A DNA stretch of 64,000 nt from Nitrosococcus watsonii C-113 (lineage in GTDB: Bacteria > Pseudomonadota > Gammaproteobacteria > Nitrosococcales > Nitrosococcaceae): NCBI RefSeq assembly GCF_000143085.1, contig NC_014315.1, forward strand, positions 2,200,001-2,264,000, in the 5' to 3' direction. The notes under the pieces were generated by a model. It had not been told where the DNA came from. It made no database searches and saw nothing but the letters and a program-made list of their open reading frames with translations. Within the stretch, counting starts at the first letter, position 1; every line of letters begins with the position of its first letter. Positions 36,289 through 45,862 of this stretch are shown here, piece after piece. The translations under genes and the position numbers were made by a program.

Positions 36289-39200
36289 CTAAAAGATTTT
36301 TTTAGACCACCCCCACTCTCGCCAGCCACTTAGCTGAGGATAATAAAGCCCCAATCTTATTTTCTCCGTTTCAGGTGCTTTAAGTGCCATCAGGGCGGCA
36401 TAGCGCTCCAGTTGGGCGTGATAGCGCTCCTGTTCTCTATTGAGAAATTCCTCCCTATCGCCACCTTCATGAGTACCGGTTTTATAATCCACAATCCATC
36501 GAACCCCTGCCTCATCAATAAAGGTGCGATCAATAACCGCCCGAATAATTCGACCGTTTAAAACACCGCTCAAAGCATATTCATTCCGCGCCTGCCGATG
36601 GTTTGAAGCAAGAATCCAACGCCCTCGCGGATTTTCAAGAGTCTGCCCGAGTACTTCCCGGGCGCGCTCCATGGCATTTTCCATCTCATCAGCCACCACC
36701 CCCTGTTGCCTCAACGCCTGGCGCAAGGCAGGCGCAAGCGCCATGATCCGGGTCAAGCCCCAGTGCTCAGGACCTTCCTCGGCAATGATTTGAAGATAGC
36801 GGTGAACCACCGTCCCTATATGGCGAGCGGTCTCTCCCGCCCAATCAAATTCAATGGAATCCAAGGCAGGAGCCACCTCCGGTAAATCTCCGATATCCAC
36901 TCTAACTCCCGCCATAGGCGCGGGACATTGCCACTGGGTGCTTAGCCGGGAAATAAAGCCCGAGATTGGAGAATCCGCGAGATCCGTCCCTTCTTCTCTG
37001 ATCTCGGTTTCTCTTTGGAGAAGGGCTGCCGCTTCAAATTTTTCTTTTACCGCGGGCCACAAAGAAGCCAACAGAGATCGCTTTGAGGGCATTTTGGTTT
37101 TTTTACCCGTGTCATCCAGCTCCACCTGCCCAAGCAGATGCAGCCGGTGTTTTGCCCGCGTTACCGCCACATAGAGCAGGCGGCCATTTTCGAACTCTCC
37201 CTTTTCTTCATGGAGCCTTTTAATATGCTGATAGATAGAATCCTGCGATCCACCTACTCCGGTAATAGGCGCTAATAAGAGAGCACCCTTATTTCCTGCC
37301 GAATAATGGGCGGTCGGGCGCTCCGCCCAAAGCAGCAATTGGTGACTTTCATGACGGGGGGGACATCCTAGACCAGGCACAATCACCGTATCGAATTCCA
37401 GCCCCTTAGCTCGATGGATAGTCATAATCTGCAAAGTCTCATCCGCCTCCCTATCGGGTGGGGCAAAGAGCCGCGCTACCGACTCCTCCAGGGCTCTGAA
37501 ATCAAGAATCTCATCCGCCACGGCCTCCCCCTCCAGCAAATCCAGGTAAACGGAAGCCTCCTCCAATGCTATGGAGTCAGCCACACAAGCAGGTCCACCA
37601 AGGGCTAGCCATACTCCTTCCACCTGCCGGCGAGGCGAGGTTCGCCGGCGTTCTTCCAGTGCTTTGGCGAATACCTGACGGAGCCTGCCAAGCCGCTCCC
37701 GGCCTTCTTCGCTCAGCCGCTGAATACAAGCATCCTCCTGAATACGGTCCCAAATAGCCGCCTGCTTATCCTCGCCCGCCAGGACATAGAGATCCGCCAA
37801 GGTTAAACCGCACCAAGGGGCACGCAACACCGTCAGCCAACTGAGACGATCCCCCAGATGAAACAGGGCCTTGGTCAAAGCCAGTAAATCTTGCACGACC
37901 GGACGACTGCCCAAGGGCTCAATCTCCAAGGCCCGAAAACCCAAACCCGCCTCTCTCAGCAGAGGTACAATCCCGGCTAAATGACCCCGGCTGCGTACCA
38001 GAATGGCAATGGTGGAATTTGGTGTTGCCTGCCTGGTTTGCTGAATCAGGTGAACCACCCTTTCTGCTTCTGTTAGCGAGTCTTTTTCAAAAAAGGGATG
38101 AACCTGGACCGCCGGTGCCGCCAGAAGAGGATGAAAGGCATGGGACTGGCTATAAGGGACGGCGCCAGTGGCTATTTCCTGGGCCGCCGGCAAAATCTGG
38201 CGAAAAGACTGATTAACCCAATTTACAATGCCTTGCTGGGAACGAAAATTGACCGATAATGTTAAGGGCGTTAGGGGTAACTGCCCTATTCCTTGCCGCC
38301 AAGCCTGCAAATAAAGTCCCACTTCAGCCTCGCGAAAGCGATAAATAGACTGCATGGGATCGCCAACCACCAATAAAGTTCGCCCCTCACCCGCTTCCCA
38401 GCCAATAGTTAATCTTTCCAATAAGATGTACTGGCTGAGACTGGTATCCTGAAATTCATCCATCAGCAAGTGCCGAATCTGGTAATCCAAAGCCAAAGCC
38501 AAATCCGTGGGCGCCTCAGCCTCCCCCAGAGCGGCCACTGCCCGCTGGGCTACCTCGGTAAAATCCACTTCACCTCGCTCTTGGAATGCCAATTGCAATT
38601 GAGCTACCGCTAAGGGTAAGAGTTGAAATAGAGCCTCCATCAACTGCCATTGAGTTGCCGTGTAAGAAGCCGAAGGCAGGAAACGCAGATCATGCAGTGC
38701 ACAACGCAACGCCTCTTCTCCTTCCAGGCGCGCCAGAAAATCTAAAAAGGCGCGTTTTTGCTCCTTCAGAAATTGCTTCTCCTCCTGGCCGCGAGCAGCG
38801 CTAGGGGCGGGAAAGCCAATGTTTTTATTCGCTTGTCGGCGCCATTCGCCTCCATTCGTCAACAAAAGCTGGGACAGTCCTAGCCAATGGGGTAATGCCT
38901 CGGCCTGGGTTCCAGGCCGCTTCCAAAGATCGCGGCAAGCCTGAATAGGAGAAGCTGGAGCAGTGGTGGCAACCTTACCAGCAGCGAAACGGGCAAACTC
39001 TAATATTTCTGCCAGCACCGGCTCGGGACAGCAACGGCTAACCTGCTGCAATCCATCCTGGATAACCCCCTGAAGCGCTTCTTCCAGGAGCTCTCGCTGC
39101 AATTGTTCATTGCTAGCGAGATGACGCAACCATTGATCTCGCCGGGCAAGCATTGCCGAAAGCAACCGTTCGATTTTGCCCCAATTATTATTTAAATGAC

Positions 39201-39732
39201 GCAACAAGGTTTCCACGCTAGCGGACCATTCCGCGCCACTTTCCACCTCCGCCAAAGTTCTACGCGCAGCTTGGCGATAGAGACTTTCCGCATCTTCGGT
39301 AATTCCGGGCTGGGCGCCAAAGCGGGATAAAAGGGGCATCTGCCGGGTTAAACTGGCACAGAGGGAATCAATGGTCTGAATGCGCAAACGGGCAGGATGG
39401 TCCTCAAGTGACCACCCCATCCCTTCATCGCGGCGCCGCACTGCGCAAGCTAGCTCCCAAGTGGTTTTGGCTGGTTCAGCTTTTGGCGGTTGGCTCTCCT
39501 TGACACTAGCAAGGGCCTCTATGATTCGGTAGCGCATCTCCGCAGCCGCTTTGCGGGTAAAGGTAATGGCGACAATTTCCTCCGGCGCTTCCACCCGCGC
39601 CAGCAACATCAAGTAACGCTGGGTTAGGAGTTCCGTTTTACCCGAGCCGGCAGGCGCTTGCACAATGAAGGAGCCATGGGGATTGAGAGCCTGCCGCCGG
39701 GCATCGGCATCCGGAATGGACGAATCAACCAT
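36289..39732 (-). CDS. AddA/RecB-like helicase-nuclease (UvrD superfamily)
   Basis: I choose ATG 39732 (MVDSSIPDADARRQALNPHG), giving 1147 residues; the frame is open upstream, but those residues lie inside the preceding gene. Walker A is APAGSGKTELLTQRYL and motif II is LMDEFQDTSLSQ. Other SF1 motifs are VVGDPMQSIYRFREAEVG, TIHRAKGLEFDTVIVPG and YVAVTRAKHRLHLLG. The C-terminal nuclease shows WIVDYKTGTHEG. The protein resects DNA ends with the AddB-like partner encoded immediately upstream, and the two frames overlap by 8 bp (39725-39732). Confidence 0.9.
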   Translation of the reverse strand: MVDSSIPDADARRQALNPHGSFIVQAPAGSGKTELLTQRYLMLLARVEAPEEIVAITFTRKAAAEMRYRIIEALASVKESQPPKAEPAKTTWELACAVRRRDEGMGWSLEDHPARLRIQTIDSLCASLTRQMPLLSRFGAQPGITEDAESLYRQAARRTLAEVESGAEWSASVETLLRHLNNNWGKIERLLSAMLARRDQWLRHLASNEQLQRELLEEALQGVIQDGLQQVSRCCPEPVLAEILEFARFAAGKVATTAPASPIQACRDLWKRPGTQAEALPHWLGLSQLLLTNGGEWRRQANKNIGFPAPSAARGQEEKQFLKEQKRAFLDFLARLEGEEALRCALHDLRFLPSASYTATQWQLMEALFQLLPLAVAQLQLAFQERGEVDFTEVAQRAVAALGEAEAPTDLALALDYQIRHLLMDEFQDTSLSQYILLERLTIGWEAGEGRTLLVVGDPMQSIYRFREAEVGLYLQAWRQGIGQLPLTPLTLSVNFRSQQGIVNWVNQSFRQILPAAQEIATGAVPYSQSHAFHPLLAAPAVQVHPFFEKDSLTEAERVVHLIQQTRQATPNSTIAILVRSRGHLAGIVPLLREAGLGFRALEIEPLGSRPVVQDLLALTKALFHLGDRLSWLTVLRAPWCGLTLADLYVLAGEDKQAAIWDRIQEDACIQRLSEEGRERLGRLRQVFAKALEERRRTSPRRQVEGVWLALGGPACVADSIALEEASVYLDLLEGEAVADEILDFRALEESVARLFAPPDREADETLQIMTIHRAKGLEFDTVIVPGLGCPPRHESHQLLLWAERPTAHYSAGNKGALLLAPITGVGGSQDSIYQHIKRLHEEKGEFENGRLLYVAVTRAKHRLHLLGQVELDDTGKKTKMPSKRSLLASLWPAVKEKFEAAALLQRETEIREEGTDLADSPISGFISRLSTQWQCPAPMAGVRVDIGDLPEVAPALDSIEFDWAGETARHIGTVVHRYLQIIAEEGPEHWGLTRIMALAPALRQALRQQGVVADEMENAMERAREVLGQTLENPRGRWILASNHRQARNEYALSGVLNGRIIRAVIDRTFIDEAGVRWIVDYKTGTHEGGDREEFLNREQERYHAQLERYAALMALKAPETEKIRLGLYYPQLSGWREWGWSKKIF

Positions 39733-42463
39733 CCCTGTCCCCTTCTTTTTTATTTTTAGCAGCGCCACTGCGCAGCTCGTTAATCCGGCATAATCCAGGC
39801 AAAGCACAATAATCACAACTGTTAGCGTCCCGTGGCGCTACGGCCGCATACCCAGCCATCACCTCTGCCGCCAAAGCGTGGAGAACTTGCGACCATCGCG
39901 CTAATAGCTCTTCCCAACTGTCTAGACCGTCAGCAACACGAGTAAAAATAGCAACTTCGGGAATACTGCCCTCTTCTTTAGTAACCCCCAGATATTTCGT
40001 CTCTCCCCGGCGGACTTGCGCAAACAGGACGGCCGCCAGGGGTACCTTATGAGTGATACAATATAAAGGAAGCTGGGGCTCCTCAGGCCGCTCGCCAAAC
40101 CAGTGCCGGGGATTGGAGCGGCCAGTCTTATAATCCACAATAACCCGCTCACCGCTTTCCAGCTGATCAATCCGATCCGCCCTGGTGTCCAAACTGAGAC
40201 CACCCAGGTTTAGAGGCTGAGACTTCTCTTGATGCAGCACGGCAAAAGGGGGCCGCTGCTTGTCCCGCTCCAACCACTCCAACAACAATTGTTCCAACCG
40301 CTCCTGCTCTATAGCGGTAAATCGCTCGGTAAAAGTCTGGGGGCGTACTGCCGTTTGCGTAGCAATCGCTTGTTTTGCCGCCTTCGCTACCAGCGCCTGT
40401 AATTCTTCGGCGTTACAGGATAAAAGGGTATGTTGATTTTGCAATTTTTCCCACAAATATTGCAAAGCGACATGAATTAAAATTCCCTGGTCCAAAGCTT
40501 CTAAACCCACGCTGGGTTCTTCAAGTCTTTTAGCGCCAAGGCGATATTCGGCAAAAGCGCGGAAAGGGCAGGCAGCCTGAGCCTTAAGCAGTCCAGTGCC
40601 GCCTGCTACCTGGGTGCCTGCTTCCAGGGGAGGTCCCTGCGCATCGACCAAGGTTTCCATTCTCCCCGTTCGCTGGATTTCATTGACATAGGCATCAACC
40701 GAAGCTAATTGCAATCTTTCTGGAGGGACAGGCGCTAGCTCGGCAATAAGGGGGCTAGGCCGTAGATCCTTGTCCCCCTCCCGGCAGGGATGGCTGACAA
40801 TGACCATGGGCGCGCTAGCAAGCAAACGCTCCGTTACAACGCGGGTATATGCCAGCTCCCGCTCGGCGGAAGCATGGGGCAAACGATGGCGGCGCTGTAA
40901 ATCGATAGGTAACAGGGGATTAGGGCGAGGCGCCATCGGCCAAATACCATCATGTAGTCCCAATAGCCAGGCGGCGTCGAACTGCTCGCCAGCTGCTTCC
41001 AAAACGCCCATCACCTGAACCGGCACAATGGGGTTTTCGGGTTGAAACAAAGTTTCCATTAGAAGTCGCCGGAATTTTCCAATGGCCGCATTTTTTTTGA
41101 GGGAAGGCACGACCCGATCTAAGCTGGAAAAAGACTGTGTGCTTTTATGCCAAGCCGAAACCGCTTGGTATTCTTCACTGTCAAGGGGACGTTCTCCAGG
41201 CCAACCCAACATTTGAAGCCAGCGTGTAAAACTTTGGACCCAGCCACTCGGAGGCTGTCTTGCCGGCAACGAGTCAACTTCAGCTTTAAACTGCTGGAGC
41301 CCTTCTCCCAGGACAGGATACCCGTGGTGGGCAGCGTCTTCCTCCCGTGCTGTAATAGCAGCCTTCCATAAGCGTTCTAACGACACCGTTTCCTCTCGAG
41401 TCTTACGGAGATAAGCATCTAAAAGGGCGCGGTGAGAAAATTCCTGCTCTGCCGCACCCACAAAAGGCGAGCGCAAAAGCGCCCCCACCTCCGCCATGGA
41501 GAGTTCCCCTTTGCTAAGCTCCAAAATAAGCAACGCCGTATGCACCAAAGGACTATCCGCTAATGGCTGCGCCAAGGAAAGATTGTAAGCCCGTTCCATC
41601 CTCCCCCGGCCTGGCAGTACAGCTTCAGGATGAAAGACATCATCGAAAATGCGCGCCACCTGAGCCCGTAAAAATTCCAGCTCAGGGACAATGATTCCAA
41701 TCCTTTCTCGGGAAGAGTATTCTAACCTGCGCCGGGCCCAACGGGCCGCTGCAGTGATTTCTTCTATCGTATCAGCTAGGGCTACCCGCCTGGTTTGTTG
41801 CGCTTCACCCTGGTTGGCAAAAACTTGAAGCAAAACTCCCCGCTGTTCAAGAACGGTCAGAAACTCCTGTTGCTGGGGGGTGTATTCATCAAATCCCGCT
41901 AAGATGACCGTTTCCGGCAAAGGGGTCCGCCCTTCTTCCAGCATCCGCGCTACGGCATCAGGTAGACGGGCATTATCCAACCAATGATCCGCTCGGCAAT
42001 GGTCCTCAAAAATCTGAGCCCATTCCAGGAAAGCTTGGGTATCTTCCGTCAGAAAGAGGGTTTGGCCCGCCAGGGGTAGGCGCCAGGCGTGCCACAGCCG
42101 CCACGCTTCCTGGGCTGTACGAACCATGGCAGGAACTTGTAATAGCGCCCCGCTATGGGGCGAATCATAGATCACCCGCTCCCATAAACTTTGTTCCTGT
42201 AAGGGGCTAAGCAGGGTAGGGCTAGGACTATCCGCCTCAGTGAAAGTCACCGTTTGATGATCGTAACAGCGCTGCAGCCACACCGACCAAGGAAGAATTC
42301 GCGGCGTTTCCCAGACGGTCAATCCTTTTACTTGCTGGACTCGATCATAACGGTGTTGAAATTCCCGCGCCAAACGATTATTAATCGTTAGCAGGAGCGT
42401 CCCTGCTTCTAGTGCTGCAAAAACATCATCTTCACAAATCAATGGAATGGGTAATTTCGGCAC
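39725..42463 (-). CDS. AddB-like PD-(D/E)XK nuclease, DNA repair protein
   Basis: A 912-residue partner of the AddA-like helicase. Its N-terminus (GTLLLTINNRLAREFQHRYD) lacks a Walker A motif, as in the inactive-helicase subunit of proteobacterial AddAB. The C-terminal nuclease has VIVDYKTGRSNPRHW. An Fe-S 'staple' is visible as one Cys in AACPFRAFAEYRLGAKR and the cluster CDYCALPGLC near the end. Together with the AddA-like gene it should form a RecBCD-substituting double-strand-break resection enzyme; RecD2 at 27.6 kb fits that genotype. Confidence 0.87.
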   Translation of the reverse strand: MPKLPIPLICEDDVFAALEAGTLLLTINNRLAREFQHRYDRVQQVKGLTVWETPRILPWSVWLQRCYDHQTVTFTEADSPSPTLLSPLQEQSLWERVIYDSPHSGALLQVPAMVRTAQEAWRLWHAWRLPLAGQTLFLTEDTQAFLEWAQIFEDHCRADHWLDNARLPDAVARMLEEGRTPLPETVILAGFDEYTPQQQEFLTVLEQRGVLLQVFANQGEAQQTRRVALADTIEEITAAARWARRRLEYSSRERIGIIVPELEFLRAQVARIFDDVFHPEAVLPGRGRMERAYNLSLAQPLADSPLVHTALLILELSKGELSMAEVGALLRSPFVGAAEQEFSHRALLDAYLRKTREETVSLERLWKAAITAREEDAAHHGYPVLGEGLQQFKAEVDSLPARQPPSGWVQSFTRWLQMLGWPGERPLDSEEYQAVSAWHKSTQSFSSLDRVVPSLKKNAAIGKFRRLLMETLFQPENPIVPVQVMGVLEAAGEQFDAAWLLGLHDGIWPMAPRPNPLLPIDLQRRHRLPHASAERELAYTRVVTERLLASAPMVIVSHPCREGDKDLRPSPLIAELAPVPPERLQLASVDAYVNEIQRTGRMETLVDAQGPPLEAGTQVAGGTGLLKAQAACPFRAFAEYRLGAKRLEEPSVGLEALDQGILIHVALQYLWEKLQNQHTLLSCNAEELQALVAKAAKQAIATQTAVRPQTFTERFTAIEQERLEQLLLEWLERDKQRPPFAVLHQEKSQPLNLGGLSLDTRADRIDQLESGERVIVDYKTGRSNPRHWFGERPEEPQLPLYCITHKVPLAAVLFAQVRRGETKYLGVTKEEGSIPEVAIFTRVADGLDSWEELLARWSQVLHALAAEVMAGYAAVAPRDANSCDYCALPGLCRINELRSGAAKNKKEGDRDG

Positions 42464-42519
42464 TGCTGCGCCAAGAGGCTCTCCTTGGCAACTATATATG
42501 CTTATGTCTAAATTCGGAT

Positions 42520-43092
42520 TTACTCAACTTCAGCTTCTACCTCGCGACCTGCAAAAGCAGACTCTTTATTGGAAGATGAGCCGCCAGTAAACTGTTCCCA
42601 TTGAGACTCAAGGTCTTTTTTCCGAGCCGTGGCCTTTGTTTTTTTTCTGCGCCGAGGCTTATGGGGCGTAGCCGCTTTTTTTTCAAGCTTTTGAATCGCT
42701 TTCTCGATAGTTTGAAACTGCCGGGAACGTTTCTTAAGATCCGAAATTTCCTTTCTTAATACAGCGATCTCAGCACGCAGATCGGCGCTCTCCACCTTCA
42801 ACTCCGCGACTGCTAACCGTGCTTTTTCGAACCGGGTTTGCACTGCGGCAGTGGCCTTAATTTTTTGCTGCTCCCGTGCTTTCGTTAGCCGCTCCCTAGC
42901 CTTTGCAAGGCGGCCGTTCAAAGTATCCAGCTTTTTAATCCGGGAAGCCAATACTCGCCCCGCTCCTGTGATGGCTTTTTCATACTCAGCAGGTAATTTT
43001 TGCCGCACGGTGGCAAATTTAACCTCTAGCATTGTTACAGGATTTTCTGCCTGGGTATTTTCCATTTCAGGGGATTTTTTCACTCTGGCCAT
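42520..43092 (-). CDS. basic coiled-coil protein, unknown function
   Basis: A 190-residue Lys/Ala/Glu-rich protein. Residues ~50-140 form a long coiled coil (LAVAELKVESADLRAEIAVL), followed by a very basic patch HKPRRRKKTKATARKKD and an acidic tail. Composition resembles histone-like or AlgP-type proteins, and a similar Lys/Ala-rich protein is at 30865. There is no catalytic motif. It starts at ATG 43092 behind AGGAG. It is 56 bp upstream of the AddB-like gene on the same strand and may be co-transcribed with it. Confidence 0.72.
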   Translation of the reverse strand: MARVKKSPEMENTQAENPVTMLEVKFATVRQKLPAEYEKAITGAGRVLASRIKKLDTLNGRLAKARERLTKAREQQKIKATAAVQTRFEKARLAVAELKVESADLRAEIAVLRKEISDLKKRSRQFQTIEKAIQKLEKKAATPHKPRRRKKTKATARKKDLESQWEQFTGGSSSNKESAFAGREVEAEVE

Positions 43093-43271
43093 ATAAACTC
43101 CTTTCAGTCCATTCCAGTTTTAAATTCCAATGATTAATTTTAACGGCAATAGGCTAATAATTAAATCCTATTATGACGATTTAGTCGAAAAAATGAAATT
43201 ATTAGCAAAAAATGTTATCTGACCTTTAGAGCCTACCATTAGATAGGCCCCCCTTAATGCCTTAACATCGT

Positions 43272-43293
43272 ATCGGTTCAAAACCGATTTTTT
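43272..43293 (+). terminator. rho-independent terminator upstream of msrB
   Basis: ATCGGTT (43272-43278), loop CAA, AACCGAT (43282-43288), then a run of Ts to 43293. It is a textbook plus-strand terminator, yet no plus-strand gene is known upstream (42520-43092 is minus). A perfect TATAAT lies downstream at 43308. It may end a small RNA from 43093-43293 or shield msrB from read-through. Confidence 0.8.
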
Positions 43294-43307
43294 AAAATTA
43301 AAATAGA

Positions 43308-43313
43308 TATAAT
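43308..43313 (+). promoter_or_regulatory. probable msrB promoter (-10 TATAAT)
   Basis: A perfect TATAAT lies 31 bp before the msrB ATG. No TTGACA-like box sits at the right distance (the terminator U-run occupies that position), so the promoter would be extended-10, weak, or activator-dependent. The transcript would have a ~24-nt leader containing the ACGAGGATA ribosome binding site. Confidence 0.5.
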
Positions 43314-43343
43314 TGCTTAATAACTACTACGAGGATAATTGCC

Positions 43344-43892
43344 ATGAAAAGGATACCCATTCTCCCCCTTATGCTAGCCTTGTTGATCTCTAATACAATA
43401 TTTGCTGGAAATAGTGAAAAGGAAGGATTTAATGAAAACGCTTTTAACAAGCCCAGTCTGGAAGAGATCAAAGCTATACTAACTCCTCAGCAATACCAGG
43501 TCACCCAAGAAGAGGAAACAGAGTCGTCTTTTAATAATGCTTACTGGAATAACAAAAAGGCTGGAATTTACGTGGATGTCATTTCGGGCGAACCACTTTT
43601 TAGCTCAACGGATAAATATGCCTCGGGAACGGGATGGCCAAGTTTTACTAATCCGATCAACAAAAAATACATTGTTACCAAGGATGACTGGTCCTTCTTT
43701 ATGAAAAGGACCGAAGTGAGATCAAAATACGCGGATTCCCATCTCGGTCATATTTTTAATGATGGTCCTCCCCCGACGGGGCTGCGCTACTGTATCAATT
43801 CCGCGGCGCTGCGGTTTATTCCTATAGAAAAAATGCGGGAAGAAGGGTATAAAAAGTATTTAACCCTCTTCGATAAAGAGGGCGTTAAATGA
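43344..43892 (+). CDS. msrB: secreted methionine-R-sulfoxide reductase
   Basis: MsrB reduces methionine-R-sulfoxide in proteins. This 182-residue form has a signal peptide ([19 protein letters not shown]), so it works in the periplasm. Family motifs: [42 protein letters not shown] and the catalytic [11 protein letters not shown] with Cys150. The two zinc-binding CxxC pairs of many MsrBs are absent, and the resolving-Cys position in G-x-GWPSF is Thr96. Regeneration must therefore use an external thiol. It resembles the PilB-type MsrB domain. Confidence 0.93.
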   Translation: MKRIPILPLMLALLISNTIFAGNSEKEGFNENAFNKPSLEEIKAILTPQQYQVTQEEETESSFNNAYWNNKKAGIYVDVISGEPLFSSTDKYASGTGWPSFTNPINKKYIVTKDDWSFFMKRTEVRSKYADSHLGHIFNDGPPPTGLRYCINSAALRFIPIEKMREEGYKKYLTLFDKEGVK

Positions 43893-44073
43893 ATATAGAA
43901 AAACCGTGCTTGCCCAGGGGGTATGAGAGAAACCGTCAAACAGACAAACTGGCGATATACTCTTTCCCCTCTGGTAGAAGGTTTCTTATCAGAAAGGTTC
44001 TAGAGTAAAGAGCAGTTCAGGATCAAATCCTAAGTAAATGAAGCAGTTTATGGCCTTTCCATCCACTGTAGAC

Positions 44074-44730
44074 TTACCGGCAAAACGGCCAAAACTGATA
44101 GAATTTCCGGCATTTGAAGCGATCCTCGCAGTGTCCCAGCTGACTCCCATACTTCCGGGCCTGCTGGGCTACCCGTTTAGCTACCCGCCGCAGGCGGGGT
44201 TTCCGCCGCCAGGCTCCCCGCTGGTAACCTCGGTGGCCTTCGTGGTAAGCCAGATAGAGATGCTCAGGATTCCGCTCGGAGATTCCTAATCGCCGGGCGC
44301 TAATATGATTATACCAACCGATAAAATCGAGAACGTCTTCCATATCGGCGCGGCTTTTAAACCAGCCGCCATTAGCACTTAAATAATCTTCCCAGGCAGG
44401 ATCCTGAATCTGACCATAACCATAGGCTGAAGAAGAACGGGGTAGGGGAATAAAGCCCAAAAACCAGCGCCGAGGTGGCCGGACATCCCCCCGAAAATTG
44501 GACTCTTGGCGGATAAAAGCCATAAAAACGGGTATCGGCGTACCCCACTTTTCTTCGGACTCCTTAGCATAATCATACCATTCCGGCTGCTTTTCAAAGA
44601 TAATACAGAGATTTGCCGTACTAACGGGCGGAGCATTTGCACAGCCACTTAACAAACTCATAAAAAAAAGGACAATAAAGCAATATTTAATAGATGGAAA
44701 AAATATCCGGCAGAAGGTTTCAAATCCCAT
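44074..44730 (-). CDS. lytic transglycosylase-like lipoprotein (SLT domain)
   Basis: A 218-residue lipoprotein: signal peptide with lipobox LLSGC near residue 30, then an SLT-type fold with the catalytic Glu in VFMAFIRQESNFRGDV, and AYGYGQIQDPAWEDY. These enzymes cleave the glycan strands of murein. The C-terminal ~45 residues are strongly Arg-rich (RGAWRRKPRLRRVAKRVAQQ), unusual for a periplasmic protein. It begins 11 bp after the ribose-phosphate pyrophosphokinase gene, so the two are probably co-transcribed. Confidence 0.85.
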   Translation of the reverse strand: MGFETFCRIFFPSIKYCFIVLFFMSLLSGCANAPPVSTANLCIIFEKQPEWYDYAKESEEKWGTPIPVFMAFIRQESNFRGDVRPPRRWFLGFIPLPRSSSAYGYGQIQDPAWEDYLSANGGWFKSRADMEDVLDFIGWYNHISARRLGISERNPEHLYLAYHEGHRGYQRGAWRRKPRLRRVAKRVAQQARKYGSQLGHCEDRFKCRKFYQFWPFCR

Positions 44731-44741
44731 CCAGTATTCAA

Positions 44742-45740
44742 CTAAGCTTCTAATAATTCAACGATTGAATTACCTGAATGAACGCATTGAATAGCATCCG
44801 CGAATAAGCTGGCCGAATCCACTATCCGCAATTTCTCCTTAATTATTTTCTCATTCAATCTGAAGGGAGGGATAGTATCTGCAATAATTATCTTTTCCAA
44901 AGCAGAGGCCGCGAGAATTTCATTAGCCTGCCCCACAAAAAGACCATGAGTCACCGCAGCATAGATTTTGTTTGCTCCCCGCTCCTGGCAAACTTCAGCG
45001 GCCCGAACCAAAGTTGTGCCGGTGCTCACTAAATCATCGATAATAATGGCGGTTCGATTTTTAACTTCACCCGCCATGGCCCCACCCCTCCTTACCATAT
45101 CGCCACTACGTTGCTTTTCCATAAAAGCAACAGTGACTTCTTTTCCCAGAGCCTTGCTCAATGCTTCCCGGAACTGCTCCGCTCGCTTCGTTCCACCTAC
45201 ATCCGGCGAAACAACTACCACTTTATCACTCTCTGAGAGGTTCGAAGAAGTTAAAAAATAATCAATGAACAGTTTTTTTGCTTCTAAATGATCGGTCCGG
45301 CAATTAAAAGCATTCTGAAAAGCAGCCAGATTATGAACATCCATAGCCAACACCCGATCGACCTGAACCGCCTCTAATAGTTTGGCCACATAACGGGTAG
45401 TAACCGGGTCACGGGATTGAGTTTTTCGATCCTTCCGGGTATAACAAAGATAAGGAAGCACCGCTGTCACCCGTTTGGCAGAGGCATCTTTCAAGGCACC
45501 GATAAAAAACAGCAAACGGCATAATTTATCATTGGCACTCTGCCACGAGTCACTGTAAAGGGATTGAATAACAAATACATCTTTTTCCCTCACATTAACT
45601 AAAGGACGGATTTTGTGCTCACCGTCCTCAAAATCCTTTTCTTCGCGTCTGGACAAGGCCACACCTAACCTCTCACTCACTTTTTGGCCAAAGGTAATAT
45701 CCATGCCGAGAGCAAATAGACACAAATCATTATGACTCAT
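44742..45740 (-). CDS. prs: ribose-phosphate pyrophosphokinase
   Basis: PRPP synthetase makes PRPP from ribose 5-phosphate and ATP. I start at ATG 45740 ([20 protein letters not shown]), preceded by AAGGAGATTTTATC; the longer frame adds ten residues with no ribosome binding site. The 332 residues show [20 protein letters not shown] (ATP loop), the flag region [12 protein letters not shown] and the PRPP loop [19 protein letters not shown]. The sequence is divergent from the classic 315-residue Prs, so this may be a second, specialised copy. Its neighbour is a murein transglycosylase, not a purine or ispE-type gene. Confidence 0.88.
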   Translation of the reverse strand: MSHNDLCLFALGMDITFGQKVSERLGVALSRREEKDFEDGEHKIRPLVNVREKDVFVIQSLYSDSWQSANDKLCRLLFFIGALKDASAKRVTAVLPYLCYTRKDRKTQSRDPVTTRYVAKLLEAVQVDRVLAMDVHNLAAFQNAFNCRTDHLEAKKLFIDYFLTSSNLSESDKVVVVSPDVGGTKRAEQFREALSKALGKEVTVAFMEKQRSGDMVRRGGAMAGEVKNRTAIIIDDLVSTGTTLVRAAEVCQERGANKIYAAVTHGLFVGQANEILAASALEKIIIADTIPPFRLNEKIIKEKLRIVDSASLFADAIQCVHSGNSIVELLEA

Positions 45741-45862
45741 GATAAAATCTCCTTGACCAGTAAATTCCAACCAGCATAGGGGAAAACCACCCCGTCGCGC
45801 TTACCGAAATGGCCCATAGCGCCCTAATATTCCAATAGCTGCCGTATTTCTGGTAGTGAGGT

